From Candidatus Methylacidiphilales bacterium (GTDB lineage Bacteria > Verrucomicrobiota > Verrucomicrobiia > Methylacidiphilales > CAZTYG01): a stretch of DNA of 64,000 bases. The stretch spans positions 1 to 64,000 of the forward strand of contig JANRJG010000038.1 of the NCBI GenBank assembly GCA_033875315.1, given 5' to 3'. The notes under the pieces are model-generated. The model did not search any database, was not told the DNA's origin, and saw only the letters and a list, made by a program, of their open reading frames with translations. The first letter of the stretch is position 1. The number at the start of each line of letters is the position of its first letter. Position numbers and translations under genes: made by a program. Positions 1 to 11,685 of the stretch are shown one piece after another.

Positions 1-211
1 ATATACCCGTGACCGACGAGCAACAAAGCGGGGCGGCTTTTTGGCCCCAGCCCAGAGGGTGATGGCGGCACCTGCCCACCCCCTTCGTCGTCTCTTCCTT
101 GCGTATCTCGTCCCGATATGCGCGGTCGCTCCTCCTCGGGCCCGGGCAGGTGGCACTCATCACGCGGGCCACGGGGGTTATCCGGATAGGCTCTTGGGAA
201 GAATGAATGCA

Positions 212-275
212 AACCGGCTCGGCAGGAGCCTCGCCCTCCCGCTGGCCCTGTCATTCAGTCAATACGATTTGGTTT
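212..275. repeat. Half copy of the 170-bp composite palindrome
   Basis: The segment reads AACCGGCTCGGCAGGAGCC followed by TCGCCCTCCCGCTG and ends in TTTGGT. It matches the right half of the element at 38175-38344 (AACCGGCTCGGCGGGAGCC..., TTTGGTAT) with few differences. It lacks the left arm, so it cannot form the full hairpin. It lies directly next to the ACTCGTT palindrome at 277-331, downstream of icd. Confidence 0.75.
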
Positions 276-276
276 T

Positions 277-331
277 ACTCGTTTTCATTCTCCTGCCCTC
301 CGGGGTTAGGAGAACGAGCATAAGAACGAGT
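277..331. repeat. ACTCGTT imperfect palindrome, copy 1
   Basis: This is a shortened member of a four-copy intergenic family (others at 34649-34722, 39084-39163 and 58795-58874). It starts ACTCGTTTTCATTCTCCTG and ends GAACGAGCATAAGAACGAGT, so the two ends can pair as an imperfect stem around a CCCTCCGGGG centre. It lies 30 bp beyond the stop codon of icd, a position compatible with a transcription-end or mRNA 3'-end structure. Confidence 0.7.
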
Positions 332-360
332 TGAAAACGTGCCAGTGAAATGGAACATCT

Positions 361-2667
<2,307 letters not shown>

Positions 2668-2895
2668 TCAATGGGGCGGATGCCTGCCGGACCGGCCCTT
2701 TGGGGGCCCATCCAAGGGGGGGGCGCTAGGTCACTTTTGCCCTTTCATCGTGCTTCCTGCCGCTTGGGCAGCGATGGTGAACAGAATATTAATGGAAGGT
2801 TAGCACTTGGGAGATAGGCATTTAGGCGATTCAAGCCGCTTCGACACCTCTTTTTCACGTCAACCGGGTACGCTCTGTGCTAATATCACAGTGTT

Positions 2896-3132
2896 ATGGA
2901 AGCGATCCAACCCCAAGCGATGGAAACCCCGCGCGAATCCGAACAGGTTTTCGTTCCGGGCTTGGCCACGATATCCGGCACCGGCACCCAAATGACCTGG
3001 GTGTCGGAGTTGATCGGCTATACGGTCAACGGTTGTTTCAAGATCCGCGACCAGTCGGGACAGGTCCGCATCGTCAAGCGGCACAAGTCCAAGGACCGAC
3101 CCGGGATGAAAGCCTGGATCAGCCTGAACTGA
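2896..3132 (+). CDS. Small hypothetical protein (78 aa)
   Basis: No family is recognised. The product is a soluble, basic 78-residue protein whose C-terminal half (KIRDQSGQVRIVKRHKSKDR) is rich in Lys and Arg. A TAATAT hexamer at 2881-2886 could be a -10 box, which would place transcription start only a few bases before the ATG and give a nearly leaderless message. A second in-frame ATG at 2920 is a possible start. An antisense frame over the same bases (2860-3180) is less convincing because it has no start signal. The gene lies between the divergent icd promoter and the 3' end of pgi. It may be real, but this rests on the promoter-like hexamer and the open frame only. Confidence 0.45.
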   Translation: MEAIQPQAMETPRESEQVFVPGLATISGTGTQMTWVSELIGYTVNGCFKIRDQSGQVRIVKRHKSKDRPGMKAWISLN

Positions 3133-3216
3133 CCGGGACCCTCGCTCCCCTATTTTCCTTGTTTTCCTTATCTCGCTCATCCGCCCGATCTCTTTTCCCT
3201 CTTTCCCAGTTTCCTG

Positions 3217-4788
3217 TCATTTCGTGAATTGATCCAAGGCAGGCGAGGTTCCCCGGGTCACCCGGGCTCCGCCGTTGGCGGCGAGGTGGTTCAGGACGTG
3301 ATAGACATCCTCGGGATCTGCGGATAATCCGGCCGCCAGAGTCTCGGCCGTGACCGGCCCGGAGGCCGATGCCGACGCCAAAGCCGCCACCGTTTTCGAC
3401 TGCAATTCCAAAAGGCGCGAGGCCGCCTTCTTGCCCGCCTCGACCCCGGGCTGGTGGTAGGCGTTGATGTTGACGAAGGAGGCGTAAAAGCCGACCGCGC
3501 GTTCATAGAGCGCGATCAGCGCACCAAGTGTGCGGGGAGAAACGGCGGCGATGCTGACGGTGATGTTTTCCCGGCCACCCTCGCTGAGGGCGGCACGTGT
3601 TCCGCGGAGGAATCCCTGGAGGTAGTCGCCGGAAGTGAAACCGGGATCGACTTCGACCCGGGCCCCGCCCGCCTGCCGGACTTCGATGAAGGTGGCGAAG
3701 AAGTTGTTGATCCCGTCGCGCAACTGCTGGACGTAGGCGTGCTGGTCGGTCGACCCCTTGTTGCCGTAGACCGCGATGCCCTGGTGGACGGTCTTTCCAT
3801 CCAGGTCCTTTTCCTTGCCCAGCGACTCCATCACCAATTGCTGGAGGTATTTGCTGAAGAGGACAAGACGGTCCTTGTAAGGCAGGACAACCATGTCCTT
3901 GGCCCCGCGGCCACTGCCGGCATGGTGCCACATCAGGGCCAGGAGGAGGGCCGGGTTCTGGCGGACTTCCCCAGCCCGGGTGGCCGCGTCCATTTCCTTC
4001 GCCCCCTCGAGGAAGGCATCAATGTCGATGCCCTGCAGGGCCATGCCGACGAGGCCGACGGTGCTCATGACCGAGGTGCGCCCGCCCACCCAGTCCCACA
4101 TGGGGAATCGCTTGAGCCAGCCACCCGCCACGGCAACCTTGTCGAGGTTGCTGCCGACGCCGGTGATGGCCACGGCATGCGGGGCGAAATCAAGACCCCT
4201 GGCCTGGTAGGCGGCTTGGACTTCCAACATGCCGTTGCGGGTTTCCGGGGTGCCCCCGGACTTGGAGATGACCAGAACCAGGGTGCGGCCCAGGTCGGTG
4301 CCGATGGCGGTCAAAACGCGGGCCATGCCTTCCGGATCGGTGTTGTCGAGGAAGTGGACATGCATCTTGTCCGCAGAAGTGCCGAGGGCATCGGCCAGCA
4401 GTTGCGGCCCCAGGGCGGAGCCCCCGATGCCGACGATGAGGACGCGTTCGAACTTGGGAAACTTCGGGGGGCGGACCGCCCCGCTGTGCACCGAGGCCGC
4501 GAATTGTTTCACATCGGCCAGGGTATCGATGATTTCTTTTTTCAACGCCGCATCCGGAGTGATGGCGGGATTGCGGAGCCAATAGTGGCCGACCATCCGT
4601 TTTTCATCGGGATTGGCGATGGCCCCGCCCTCGAGGGCTTTCATATCGGCCAGGGCCTTGGTGGTGGCCGGTGCCATGGTGGAGAAGTAGCCCTCTGGAA
4701 AATTCATCCGGCTGATGTCGAGGCTGAGGTCAAGGCCCTCGTGGCGGTAGAGGGTTTCTGTGTATTTTTTCCAGTGTGGGGTGCTCAT
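3217..4788 (-). CDS. pgi: Glucose-6-phosphate isomerase
   Basis: The enzyme interconverts glucose 6-phosphate and fructose 6-phosphate. The family signatures are present: [17 protein letters not shown] (nucleotide-like SIS fold), [15 protein letters not shown] (phosphate-binding loop), [12 protein letters not shown], and [11 protein letters not shown] near the C terminus, which carries the base-assisting residues. The 523-residue length and the extra C-terminal helical segment ([20 protein letters not shown] region) resemble the PGI type of cyanobacteria and chlamydiae. It sits downstream of ppk2 and the thioesterase gene on the same strand, close to divergent pgl-zwf, so the enzymes that use glucose 6-phosphate are grouped. 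Confidence 0.96.
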   Translation of the reverse strand: MSTPHWKKYTETLYRHEGLDLSLDISRMNFPEGYFSTMAPATTKALADMKALEGGAIANPDEKRMVGHYWLRNPAITPDAALKKEIIDTLADVKQFAASVHSGAVRPPKFPKFERVLIVGIGGSALGPQLLADALGTSADKMHVHFLDNTDPEGMARVLTAIGTDLGRTLVLVISKSGGTPETRNGMLEVQAAYQARGLDFAPHAVAITGVGSNLDKVAVAGGWLKRFPMWDWVGGRTSVMSTVGLVGMALQGIDIDAFLEGAKEMDAATRAGEVRQNPALLLALMWHHAGSGRGAKDMVVLPYKDRLVLFSKYLQQLVMESLGKEKDLDGKTVHQGIAVYGNKGSTDQHAYVQQLRDGINNFFATFIEVRQAGGARVEVDPGFTSGDYLQGFLRGTRAALSEGGRENITVSIAAVSPRTLGALIALYERAVGFYASFVNINAYHQPGVEAGKKAASRLLELQSKTVAALASASASGPVTAETLAAGLSADPEDVYHVLNHLAANGGARVTRGTSPALDQFTK

Positions 4789-4892
4789 GGGGAATGTCCT
4801 GGTATCTCTTCTTTATTGGGGGGTGGGGTTGGCGAAAGTTGACTCAGATTGTTAAACGTCGGTATCCGGCGCAAGTGTTATCCATGCCGGTC

Positions 4893-5327
4893 TCAACGGA
4901 AAAGGTGGGGCCATTTTTCCTTCCAGTCAGGGCGCAGCGGCTGCGGGCGGCCGGTGGCCAGGTTGACCGGCACCATGATCTGGCGGCAGCGCACCAACAC
5001 CGTGGCATCGTCGGTGCGTCGCATCTCAAATTCCAGATGGAAGCGCACCCGCTCGATTCCGGTCAAACGGCCGACGATCTCCAAGGGATCTCCCAGGCGG
5101 GCCGGGCGCAAATAATCGATCTCGGTGCGGGCCACCACGGGACAGTCCCTTCCACCGGTCATCTCGGCCAGGGGCCACCCCAGATGCTCCGCCAGTTCGC
5201 TCCGGGCCTGCTCGATCAAGCGCAGGTAGGCCACATTGTGCACCACGCCCCCGGCGTCGGTGTCGTAGAAATAAATCTTCACCGGCAGGGCCAGTTCCGG
5301 AACTTCAGGATGGCTGTGGGCGGACAT
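4893..5327 (-). CDS. Acyl-CoA thioesterase, YbgC/4-hydroxybenzoyl-CoA thioesterase family
   Basis: This 144-residue single hotdog-fold protein has the YbgC-type active-site motif YDTDAGGVVHNVAYL (residues about 22-36), where the Asp polarises the thioester carbonyl or activates water. Members hydrolyse short acyl-CoA or acyl-ACP thioesters, and in Proteobacteria they work with the Tol-Pal system. No tol genes are nearby here, so the substrate is open. The gene lies between ppk2 and pgi on the same strand and may share their transcript. Confidence 0.88.
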   Translation of the reverse strand: MSAHSHPEVPELALPVKIYFYDTDAGGVVHNVAYLRLIEQARSELAEHLGWPLAEMTGGRDCPVVARTEIDYLRPARLGDPLEIVGRLTGIERVRFHLEFEMRRTDDATVLVRCRQIMVPVNLATGRPQPLRPDWKEKWPHLFR

Positions 5328-5370
5328 GGAAGCGAGTGGTCGGGTGTGTCGGAGGCAGGCCGGGTTGGGA

Positions 5371-6090
5371 TCAGTCCCCGATTTCCTTTTCCAAAGCCTT
5401 GGTGATGGCCTTCACCACTTTGACCCGGGCGTGCCATTTGTAGTTGCCCTCGATCAGGTTCCAGGGGGCGTGCGGAGGACTGGTCAGGCGGAACATCTCC
5501 TCCGCGGCCTCATTATGCTGGTCCCACTTCTCCCGGTTGCGCCAGTCCTCATCACTGATTTTCCAGTGCTTGTAGGGATCGGCCTCACGACGCTTGAAAC
5601 GCATCAATTGCTCCTCCTTGGTGATGTGGATGTAGAACTTGAGCAGGATGGTGCCATCATCGACCAGAGTCTTCTCGAAGGAATTGATTTCATCATAAGC
5701 CCGCCGCCATTCCTTGCGCGTGGCGAACTCCTCAACCCGTTCGACCAAGACGCGCCCATACCAACTGCGGTCGAAGATGACCGCCTGCCCGTAGGCCGGA
5801 ATCTTCCCCCAGAAGCGCCAGAGGTAGTGGTGGGCGTATTCTTCCGGTGTGGGCTTGACGATCGAATAGACACGGATGTTGCGGGGGTCGAGTTTCTCGG
5901 TGACCCGTTTGATGACGCCGCCCTTGCCGGCGGCATCCGGCCCCTCGAATACCAGAACCAGATTCCGGCGCTTTTCCAGGAGGATGCGCTGGCGGTGGAG
6001 CAATTCGAGTTGGTACTTGCTCAACCGCTCCTTGTATTCCTCCTTCGAGGCGATTTGTTTCTGCAGGTCCAATTCGTCGAGCAATCCCAT
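5371..6090 (-). CDS. ppk2: Polyphosphate kinase 2 family protein
   Basis: PPK2 enzymes transfer phosphate between polyphosphate and nucleotides. The 239-residue protein has a single PPK2 domain with Walker A GPDAAGKGG (residues 50-58), the lid arginines in DPRNIRVYSIVKPT, and Walker B FDRSWYGRVLVERV. Its length and single-domain form fit class I or class III nucleoside mono/diphosphate-phosphorylating enzymes. Which nucleotide is used cannot be read from the sequence. It diverges from pgl-zwf across about 75-95 bp that must hold both promoters. It may link polyphosphate to ATP supply for the sugar-phosphate genes around it, which is inference. Confidence 0.93.
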   Translation of the reverse strand: MGLLDELDLQKQIASKEEYKERLSKYQLELLHRQRILLEKRRNLVLVFEGPDAAGKGGVIKRVTEKLDPRNIRVYSIVKPTPEEYAHHYLWRFWGKIPAYGQAVIFDRSWYGRVLVERVEEFATRKEWRRAYDEINSFEKTLVDDGTILLKFYIHITKEEQLMRFKRREADPYKHWKISDEDWRNREKWDQHNEAAEEMFRLTSPPHAPWNLIEGNYKWHARVKVVKAITKALEKEIGD

Positions 6091-6185
6091 GCCCTTTTCC
6101 TAGAGGAAGCCGCGCCTGAGGCGAGGGAAAACTGGACCGGATTTGGCTTTGCCTGAGGGGGGCATTGCGCTGTCATGGTCAGTCC

Positions 6186-6860
6186 ATGATCCTGCGCGAA
6201 TACCCGGACGAGTCCTCTTGGCTGGAAACACTGCTCCTTGAGTGGCGGGCGCTCGGCGGGGAAGCGGTGGCCCGGCGGGGGGCCTTCCAGGTCGCGTTAT
6301 GCGGCGGATCCACCCCGGGGGCTTTCTACCGTGCCCTGGCCCGGTCCGACTGGCCCTGGTCGGCCACCCACTTGTTCATCGGCGACGAACGTTGCGTCGG
6401 GCCTGAACACAAAGACAGCAATTACCGGATGATTTTTGAATCCCTCTACCCGAAAAAACCCGTCCTGCACCGGTGGAAAACGGAAATGCGCGATTATGCT
6501 TCGGCCGCCCTGGATTACGAACACCTGATCAAACGGGAAACCGGTGACCCGCCCAAATTCGACCTCATCCTCCTCGGAGTGGGTGACGATGGCCATACCG
6601 CATCGCTTTTCCCCGGAACGACCGCCCTCGAAGAGTCGATCCGCCCGGTGGTGGTCCATGAAGTGCCCCAACTCAAGGCCAAACGGCTGACCTTCACCTA
6701 CCCGGCCTTCAAACGGGCGCGTGCCGTCTGGTTCCTGACCCGCGGCACCAGGAAAAAAACCTGGGTCGACCGGATGGCCGCCGGGGAGGCGTCCGCCTTC
6801 CCCGCAGCCCGCGTGCACTGCGACCTGACCGAGCCGGTCATCCACCACTGCGCGGCTTGA
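6186..6860 (+). CDS. pgl: 6-phosphogluconolactonase
   Basis: The enzyme hydrolyses 6-phosphogluconolactone made by Zwf to 6-phosphogluconate. Family motifs are clear: LCGGSTPGAFYRALA, FIGDERCVGPEHKDSNYRM and GVGDDGHTASLFPGT. The ATG start at 6186 gives 224 residues, beginning MILREYPDESS. An upstream TTG at 6165 is preceded by a GAGGGGG Shine-Dalgarno-like run but adds seven residues not expected for the family, so the start remains open between these two. The gene is 79 bp upstream of zwf on the same strand, so the two successive steps of the oxidative pentose-phosphate branch are probably co-transcribed. Confidence 0.93.
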   Translation: MILREYPDESSWLETLLLEWRALGGEAVARRGAFQVALCGGSTPGAFYRALARSDWPWSATHLFIGDERCVGPEHKDSNYRMIFESLYPKKPVLHRWKTEMRDYASAALDYEHLIKRETGDPPKFDLILLGVGDDGHTASLFPGTTALEESIRPVVVHEVPQLKAKRLTFTYPAFKRARAVWFLTRGTRKKTWVDRMAAGEASAFPAARVHCDLTEPVIHHCAA

Positions 6861-6939
6861 GCCCCGCAGGAGGCGGGAAAAATCCGTTGCCGCACCCCGC
6901 ACCTTGGACTAAATTCCTCACTCCCCGAAGGGACCCCCC

Positions 6940-8424
6940 ATGCCCACCTCCACCCCCACTCCTTCCGCTCCCACCCGCAACGCCAAACCTTTCAGCGTGG
7001 TCATCTTTGGCGCCAGCGGCGACCTGACCCGCCGCAAGCTCGTCCCGGCCTTTTTCGGCCTGTGGAAGGAACAGGCCCTTCCCCAGGATTTCGAGATCAT
7101 CGGCTTCGCCCGCCGCGAAAAAACCGATGAATCCTTCCGCGAAGAAATGAAGGAAGGCACGACCAAGTTCTCCCGTCTGGCCCCGGTGAGCGACAGTGAT
7201 TGGAACGAATTCTCAAAGCATGTCTCCTACCACGTGGGCAATTTCGACGACGCCACCTCCTACCAAAAACTGGCCGAGAAGTTGAAAAAACTGGCCAAGG
7301 AACGTGGCCTGGAACAACAGCTTTTCTACATGGCCACCGCCCCGGAGTTTTTCTCCCCGGTCATGGAGGAATTGAAAAAGGTCGGCCTCGTCGGCCACGG
7401 CCTGCCCTCCCGCGTGGTGATCGAAAAACCCTTCGGCCACGACTACCAGTCCGCCCGCACCCTGGTCACCGATCTGCAGAAGTGCATCGACGAGGAATCC
7501 CTATACCGCATCGATCACTACCTGGGCAAAGAAACCGTCCAGAACCTGCTCTATTTCCGCTTCGCCAACTCGATCTACGAACCCATCTGGCAGCGCTCCA
7601 TGATCGACCACGTCCAGATCACCGTGGCGGAAAAAGAAGGCGTGGGCACGCGCGGTGGCTACTACGACGGTGTGGGGGCGATGCGCGACATGGTGCAAAA
7701 CCACCTCATGCAACTCCTGACCATCACCGCGATGGAACCCCCCGGTTCGCTCCACTCCGAAGCCATCCGCGATGAAAAGGTCAAGGTCCTGCGCTCGATC
7801 CCGACACCCCGGTTGGAAGTCGTGCCCCAGATCTCCGTCCGTGCGCAATACAATGGCTACAAGACGGCCGACCGGGTCGCCCCCGATTCCGTCACCGAAA
7901 CCTACGTCGCCCTCAAGCTCTACATCGACAACTGGCGCTGGGCCGGTGTTCCCTTCTATCTGCGCACCGGCAAGGCCCTCTCCACCCGCGCCAGTGAAAT
8001 CGTCGTTGTCTTCAAACGGCCACCGATGTCCCTCTTCCAGGCCAGCGAGCGGGAATACGTCCACCGCAACCGCCTCCACATCCGCCTGCAACCCGAGGAA
8101 GGCATCCACTTGAATTTCAACGCCAAGGTTCCCGGGAAGAGCGTCATGAGCGCGGTCGACATGGACTTCCAATACAAAAGCAAATTCGGTTCCTATTCCC
8201 CCGAGGCTTACGAACGGCTCCTGCACGACTTCACCGTCGGTGACTCCACCCTTTTCACCCGCGCCGATGAAGTCTTGGAAGCCTGGCGTCTGGCCGATGC
8301 CATCTACGCCGGTTGGAAGGACGCCCCCGTGGCCAACTACGAGGAAAACAGCTGGGGCCCGGTGGAATCGGACAAGCTCCTCGCCCGCGACGGCAACCGC
8401 TGGATCGAACTCGGCCAGCGCTGA
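6940..8424 (+). CDS. zwf: Glucose-6-phosphate 1-dehydrogenase
   Basis: The enzyme oxidises glucose 6-phosphate to 6-phosphogluconolactone with NADP. The N-terminal Rossmann motif is FGASGDLTRRKLVPAFF. The substrate-binding and signature segment is RIDHYLGKETVQNLL, and the catalytic His lies in the segment ending GVGAMRDMVQNHLMQLL. The 494-residue length is usual. It follows pgl and ends 25 bp from the convergent comEC stop. Together with pgi this supplies NADPH and pentose phosphates. The dehydratase edd of an Entner-Doudoroff branch is not in the window. Confidence 0.97.
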   Translation: MPTSTPTPSAPTRNAKPFSVVIFGASGDLTRRKLVPAFFGLWKEQALPQDFEIIGFARREKTDESFREEMKEGTTKFSRLAPVSDSDWNEFSKHVSYHVGNFDDATSYQKLAEKLKKLAKERGLEQQLFYMATAPEFFSPVMEELKKVGLVGHGLPSRVVIEKPFGHDYQSARTLVTDLQKCIDEESLYRIDHYLGKETVQNLLYFRFANSIYEPIWQRSMIDHVQITVAEKEGVGTRGGYYDGVGAMRDMVQNHLMQLLTITAMEPPGSLHSEAIRDEKVKVLRSIPTPRLEVVPQISVRAQYNGYKTADRVAPDSVTETYVALKLYIDNWRWAGVPFYLRTGKALSTRASEIVVVFKRPPMSLFQASEREYVHRNRLHIRLQPEEGIHLNFNAKVPGKSVMSAVDMDFQYKSKFGSYSPEAYERLLHDFTVGDSTLFTRADEVLEAWRLADAIYAGWKDAPVANYEENSWGPVESDKLLARDGNRWIELGQR

Positions 8425-8449
8425 AAAGCCTGCCAGGGTCGCGGTTGTA

Positions 8450-10774
8450 TCAATCGCTAGCGCTCCGGAAGGGCACCGTCTCCAGCCCCTCCGGCCGGAA
8501 GCGCAGCTCCACCGCCCCGCAATCGTCCTGTTGCAGCACCCTCACGCCCAAACGCTCCACGTCCCGCCAAAAATGGTCGTCGAGTGAATGGTCAGGTTGG
8601 TAGCCGCGACCCGGACGGATCAGGACCGAGGGCCGAACCGCTTCCAGCCACGCGCTGGAAAGATTGAGCCCGGCCGAGTGTTCCCCCTGCAGCAGAACAT
8701 CCGCGCGCAACCCGGCACCCGCGGCCAGAAGGCGTCGCTCGACTTCGGCCGAGATATCCCCCGCGAACAAAACCGCCCCACCGGGGCCGGAGGCGCGGAA
8801 GACAAGGCCGCGGTCTTCCAATCGTTCCAGGTCCATTTCCGACCCCGGCCACAACACCTCGATGGTCCAGCCGCCCGGCCAGGAAAAGCGGTCCCCCCTG
8901 CGCCAGAATCGTTTGCCCTTGCCCTGCTCCTGCAACGCGGCCAGCCAGCGGTGCTGGACCCCCGAACGGGAACGCCAGCCGGAGTCGACCCATTCCCGCA
9001 CCGGCACCCCGGCCAGGATCTGCGTGGCCGAACCCATCCGCCGGGCACCGCCGTGTCCGAGGACCACGGCCTCCCACTCGTTGATCCCCTGCCAACGACG
9101 GAAGGAATCGACCAGGTATTCCCAGGTTCTTTCCGGACCGGGATCGAGGAGCAGGGCACGACCCTCCGCCTGCACCACCACCGGGGCGGCGGGTCCATCG
9201 TGAAGAACCGTCATCACCACCGCCCCGGCCGGCGGACGGTCCCAGGGCAGAACGACAAAGCCGTGGCCGCCGGGAACTCCCGCCAAAAAGGTGATGGCAC
9301 TAGCCATGAATTCCAGGATCCGCGCACTGCACAAATTCGGCAGCAGGGCCAGCGCACCCCAGACCGAACCCACCGCCACCGATACCGACCCCAGAACCAG
9401 GACCACTCCCGCCAGCGGAACGACCAGGATGTTTGCCAGCAAAGCCACGGGGGCGAAGAGATGGAAGCAGCCGATGCTGTGCGGAAGCGAGGCCAGCCAT
9501 GCGGCCAAAGAAACCGCCACCACCGTTCCGACGGCGCGCCAGGCCGATTCGACCCGCAGGCGCCAGGCCGGGAGCAACCGCCGTGGAATCCACGGATCAG
9601 GGGCACCCCACCGCACCCAGCAACGCAGCAGAGGCGGGGCCAACAGGGAAAGCCCCAACAACACAACAAACGACAACTGGAATCCCAGATCCGTCAGTAT
9701 GCGGGGATCCCAGACAAACATGAAAAGGGCCGCCGCCCCGAGAATGTTGAAAAGACCCACGGGACGATACAGGGCCCAACCTACGGATACCAAACCGGCC
9801 ATGACAAAAGCACGGAAGGCACTCGGTTGCATTCCGGTGCTGAGGCAGAACAAAAGCAGCAGTGGCAACACCAGCCAACTCCAACGCCAACGGATCAACC
9901 CCGCGGTCCTCAGCACCAAGACCAACATTCCCAAAATGATGCCCACATTCTGTCCGCTGACGGCAAAGAGGTGCATCGTCCCCGTGACCCGGAACGCCTC
10001 TTCCACCGGCTCGGCCATGCCATCGCGGTAACCAAACAACATGGCCGAGAGCAGTCCCGCGGGTTCCGGCCGGTCCTCCAATCCCAGGTTGAGCAGGCGG
10101 CGCATGTGGCGTTTGAACGCCACCGCACGATGGAGAAGCCATGAACCCCGCCCGTGTTCGACGGCCACGGCATCGGGGCCATGGAGGTAAAACTGGTAGA
10201 GCACCCCACGGCTCCGCAACCAAGCCGCATAATCGAACTGCCCCGGATTCATCGTCACCCGCGGCGGGGCCAGGTAACCGGAGCCCTCGATGACGTCGCC
10301 GTAGGCCGGATCCGGATCCGACGGATTTTCGAAACGCACCTGAACCCAGCCGTCCGTTTCCCGCCATTGACCCGACTGATTGATACCCACGACACGCGCG
10401 CGGAACTCCCAACGGGTGGAATCGCCGCCCCCGCGGGCCCGGCGTTCTACCGGGTCCTCCGCCACCTCGATGCGTAAACGCGCCTCGGTCGGGGTCAAAC
10501 CCACTTGGTGGAAAAGATGTGCCGGCGGCAAACTGAGCGCGCGGGCCTGGAACCAGAGGGCTGAGGCCGCCCCCACCGCCATCCACAAAGCCACCACCCG
10601 CCACCGCTTGCCGGCCACCCAGGCCAGGCCGGCCGCCGGAAGAAAGAACACCACCCAGGCGATTGGTGGCACTGCTTTGATATGTCCGAGGAGAATGCCT
10701 GCGGCCGAAGCCAGGGCCATCCAGAAAAGAGGGCAGGGCACCCCCCGGTCGCCCACATCATGCTCATCAGCCAT
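8450..10774 (-). CDS. comEC: ComEC/Rec2 family competence channel protein with degenerate C-terminal domain
   Basis: ComEC forms the inner-membrane channel for single-stranded DNA during natural transformation. This 774-residue protein has the usual order: N-terminal membrane helices, an extracytoplasmic OB-like domain (residues about 60-200), a competence domain with many helices containing HLFAVSGQNVGIILGML, then a metallo-beta-lactamase-like domain. In that last domain the canonical THxDxDHxGG metal motif is replaced by LGHGGARRMGS (about residues 572-582), although a GD (LFAGD) and a His (GEHSAG) persist, so nuclease activity is doubtful. The start overlaps the 3' end of thiD by 8 bp, implying translational coupling. 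No other competence gene is visible in the window. Confidence 0.9.
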   Translation of the reverse strand: MADEHDVGDRGVPCPLFWMALASAAGILLGHIKAVPPIAWVVFFLPAAGLAWVAGKRWRVVALWMAVGAASALWFQARALSLPPAHLFHQVGLTPTEARLRIEVAEDPVERRARGGGDSTRWEFRARVVGINQSGQWRETDGWVQVRFENPSDPDPAYGDVIEGSGYLAPPRVTMNPGQFDYAAWLRSRGVLYQFYLHGPDAVAVEHGRGSWLLHRAVAFKRHMRRLLNLGLEDRPEPAGLLSAMLFGYRDGMAEPVEEAFRVTGTMHLFAVSGQNVGIILGMLVLVLRTAGLIRWRWSWLVLPLLLLFCLSTGMQPSAFRAFVMAGLVSVGWALYRPVGLFNILGAAALFMFVWDPRILTDLGFQLSFVVLLGLSLLAPPLLRCWVRWGAPDPWIPRRLLPAWRLRVESAWRAVGTVVAVSLAAWLASLPHSIGCFHLFAPVALLANILVVPLAGVVLVLGSVSVAVGSVWGALALLPNLCSARILEFMASAITFLAGVPGGHGFVVLPWDRPPAGAVVMTVLHDGPAAPVVVQAEGRALLLDPGPERTWEYLVDSFRRWQGINEWEAVVLGHGGARRMGSATQILAGVPVREWVDSGWRSRSGVQHRWLAALQEQGKGKRFWRRGDRFSWPGGWTIEVLWPGSEMDLERLEDRGLVFRASGPGGAVLFAGDISAEVERRLLAAGAGLRADVLLQGEHSAGLNLSSAWLEAVRPSVLIRPGRGYQPDHSLDDHFWRDVERLGVRVLQQDDCGAVELRFRPEGLETVPFRSASD

Positions 10775-11576
10775 GGACGCCGGGCAGGTGGTTGAGGCAT
10801 GGGTAGGATCCCAGCTTCAGGTGGCGACGGATCGCCGTGGTGATGAAGCGCTTGCCCCCGGCCACCGCCTCCTCCAGCGGAAGTCCATGGGCCAGTCCGG
10901 CCGCGATGGCTGCAGAATACGTGCACCCGGTCCCGTGCGGGGAAACCCCGGCCACCGTCGCGACCGAATAATGACGCAGGCGACGCCCGTCGTGCAGGAC
11001 ATCGACGGCGCGGGAAAGGCGGAGGTGGCCGCCCTTGACCAGAAACGGGACGCCGAACCGCCTTGCCAGCCATTCCGCCGCCCCTTCCACATCGGCCAGG
11101 GAGGTGAGTTTTTTTCCGGTCAGCACGCCGGCCTCATCGAGGTTGGGCGTGACCAGGGCCGCCAGGGGAAAGATGAGGGCCTGCATCGCCCGCACCGCCG
11201 CAGGCTTGAACAAAAGGGCCCCACTGCTGGCCACCAAAACCGGGTCGACCACCAGCGGCGGTCGCCTGCGGGGCGGCAGCGCCGCCAAAGCTCCGGCGAC
11301 AGCGCGCATGATGGCTCCCGAATAGAGCATGCCGGTTTTCGCCCCGGCCACCGGGAAGGCTTCAAAAACCAATCGGATCTGCTCCGACACCGCCTCGGGC
11401 GGGAGGGGGTCGATGCGCGTGACCCTGCCCGGATGCTCGGCCACCACACAGGTCACCGCCGTGGTGCCATAAGTGCCCAGGGTGGTGAAGGTTTTGAGGT
11501 CCGCCTGCAGCCCGGCCCCCCCGCTGTTGTCGGAACCAGCGATGGTCAGGGTGACGGGGATACGGCGGTTGGGCAT
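10767..11576 (-). CDS. thiD: Hydroxymethylpyrimidine/phosphomethylpyrimidine kinase
   Basis: ThiD phosphorylates HMP and then HMP-phosphate in thiamine biosynthesis. The start MPNRRIPVTLTIAGSDNSGG at 11576 gives 269 residues and the family-typical SGGAGLQADLKTF motif at the N terminus. The ribokinase-fold C-terminal motif GTGCTYSAAIAAGLAHG carries the anion hole and catalytic Asp region, although the usual Asp of GTGCTLSAA is not obvious at the end of this segment. An upstream in-frame start at 11633 would add 19 unrelated residues. No TPP-riboswitch-like structure was seen in the 110 bp upstream. It is translationally coupled to comEC. Confidence 0.94.
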   Translation of the reverse strand: MPNRRIPVTLTIAGSDNSGGAGLQADLKTFTTLGTYGTTAVTCVVAEHPGRVTRIDPLPPEAVSEQIRLVFEAFPVAGAKTGMLYSGAIMRAVAGALAALPPRRRPPLVVDPVLVASSGALLFKPAAVRAMQALIFPLAALVTPNLDEAGVLTGKKLTSLADVEGAAEWLARRFGVPFLVKGGHLRLSRAVDVLHDGRRLRHYSVATVAGVSPHGTGCTYSAAIAAGLAHGLPLEEAVAGGKRFITTAIRRHLKLGSYPCLNHLPGVHG

Positions 11577-11685
11577 GGTTAAAATTAAGCAGAAGACCCT
11601 GTCGTAAACGAAGCCTTTTTGAAAACCGCCCATTCACCAGTGCACTTGCCTTGTCTGTCACCTTAGTTAGCTTCTGATTGAATTC

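Larger units (their letters stand above)
1..360. other. Intergenic region without a supportable gene
   Basis: No convincing gene was found here. One plus-strand frame is open from the window edge to a stop at 60-62 and could be the last 19 codons of a gene that begins outside the window, but it is too short to judge. A longer open frame at 41-334 runs through two repeat elements and looks like no protein. The right half of the stretch holds a half copy of a composite palindrome and one copy of the ACTCGTT palindrome, listed separately. Confidence 0.6.

Noticed and set aside
41-334. Plus-strand open frame of 97 codons at the window start
   Set aside because: It has no ribosome-binding site and no recognisable composition, and it runs through two repeat elements (212-275 and 277-331).
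2860-3180. Minus-strand frame of 106 codons over the 78-aa gene
   Set aside because: It lacks a start signal, has mixed low-information composition, and the plus-strand frame has a better promoter position.
8588-10144. Plus-strand open frame of 518 codons over comEC
   Set aside because: Low-complexity charged sequence without domains, antisense to a recognised membrane protein.
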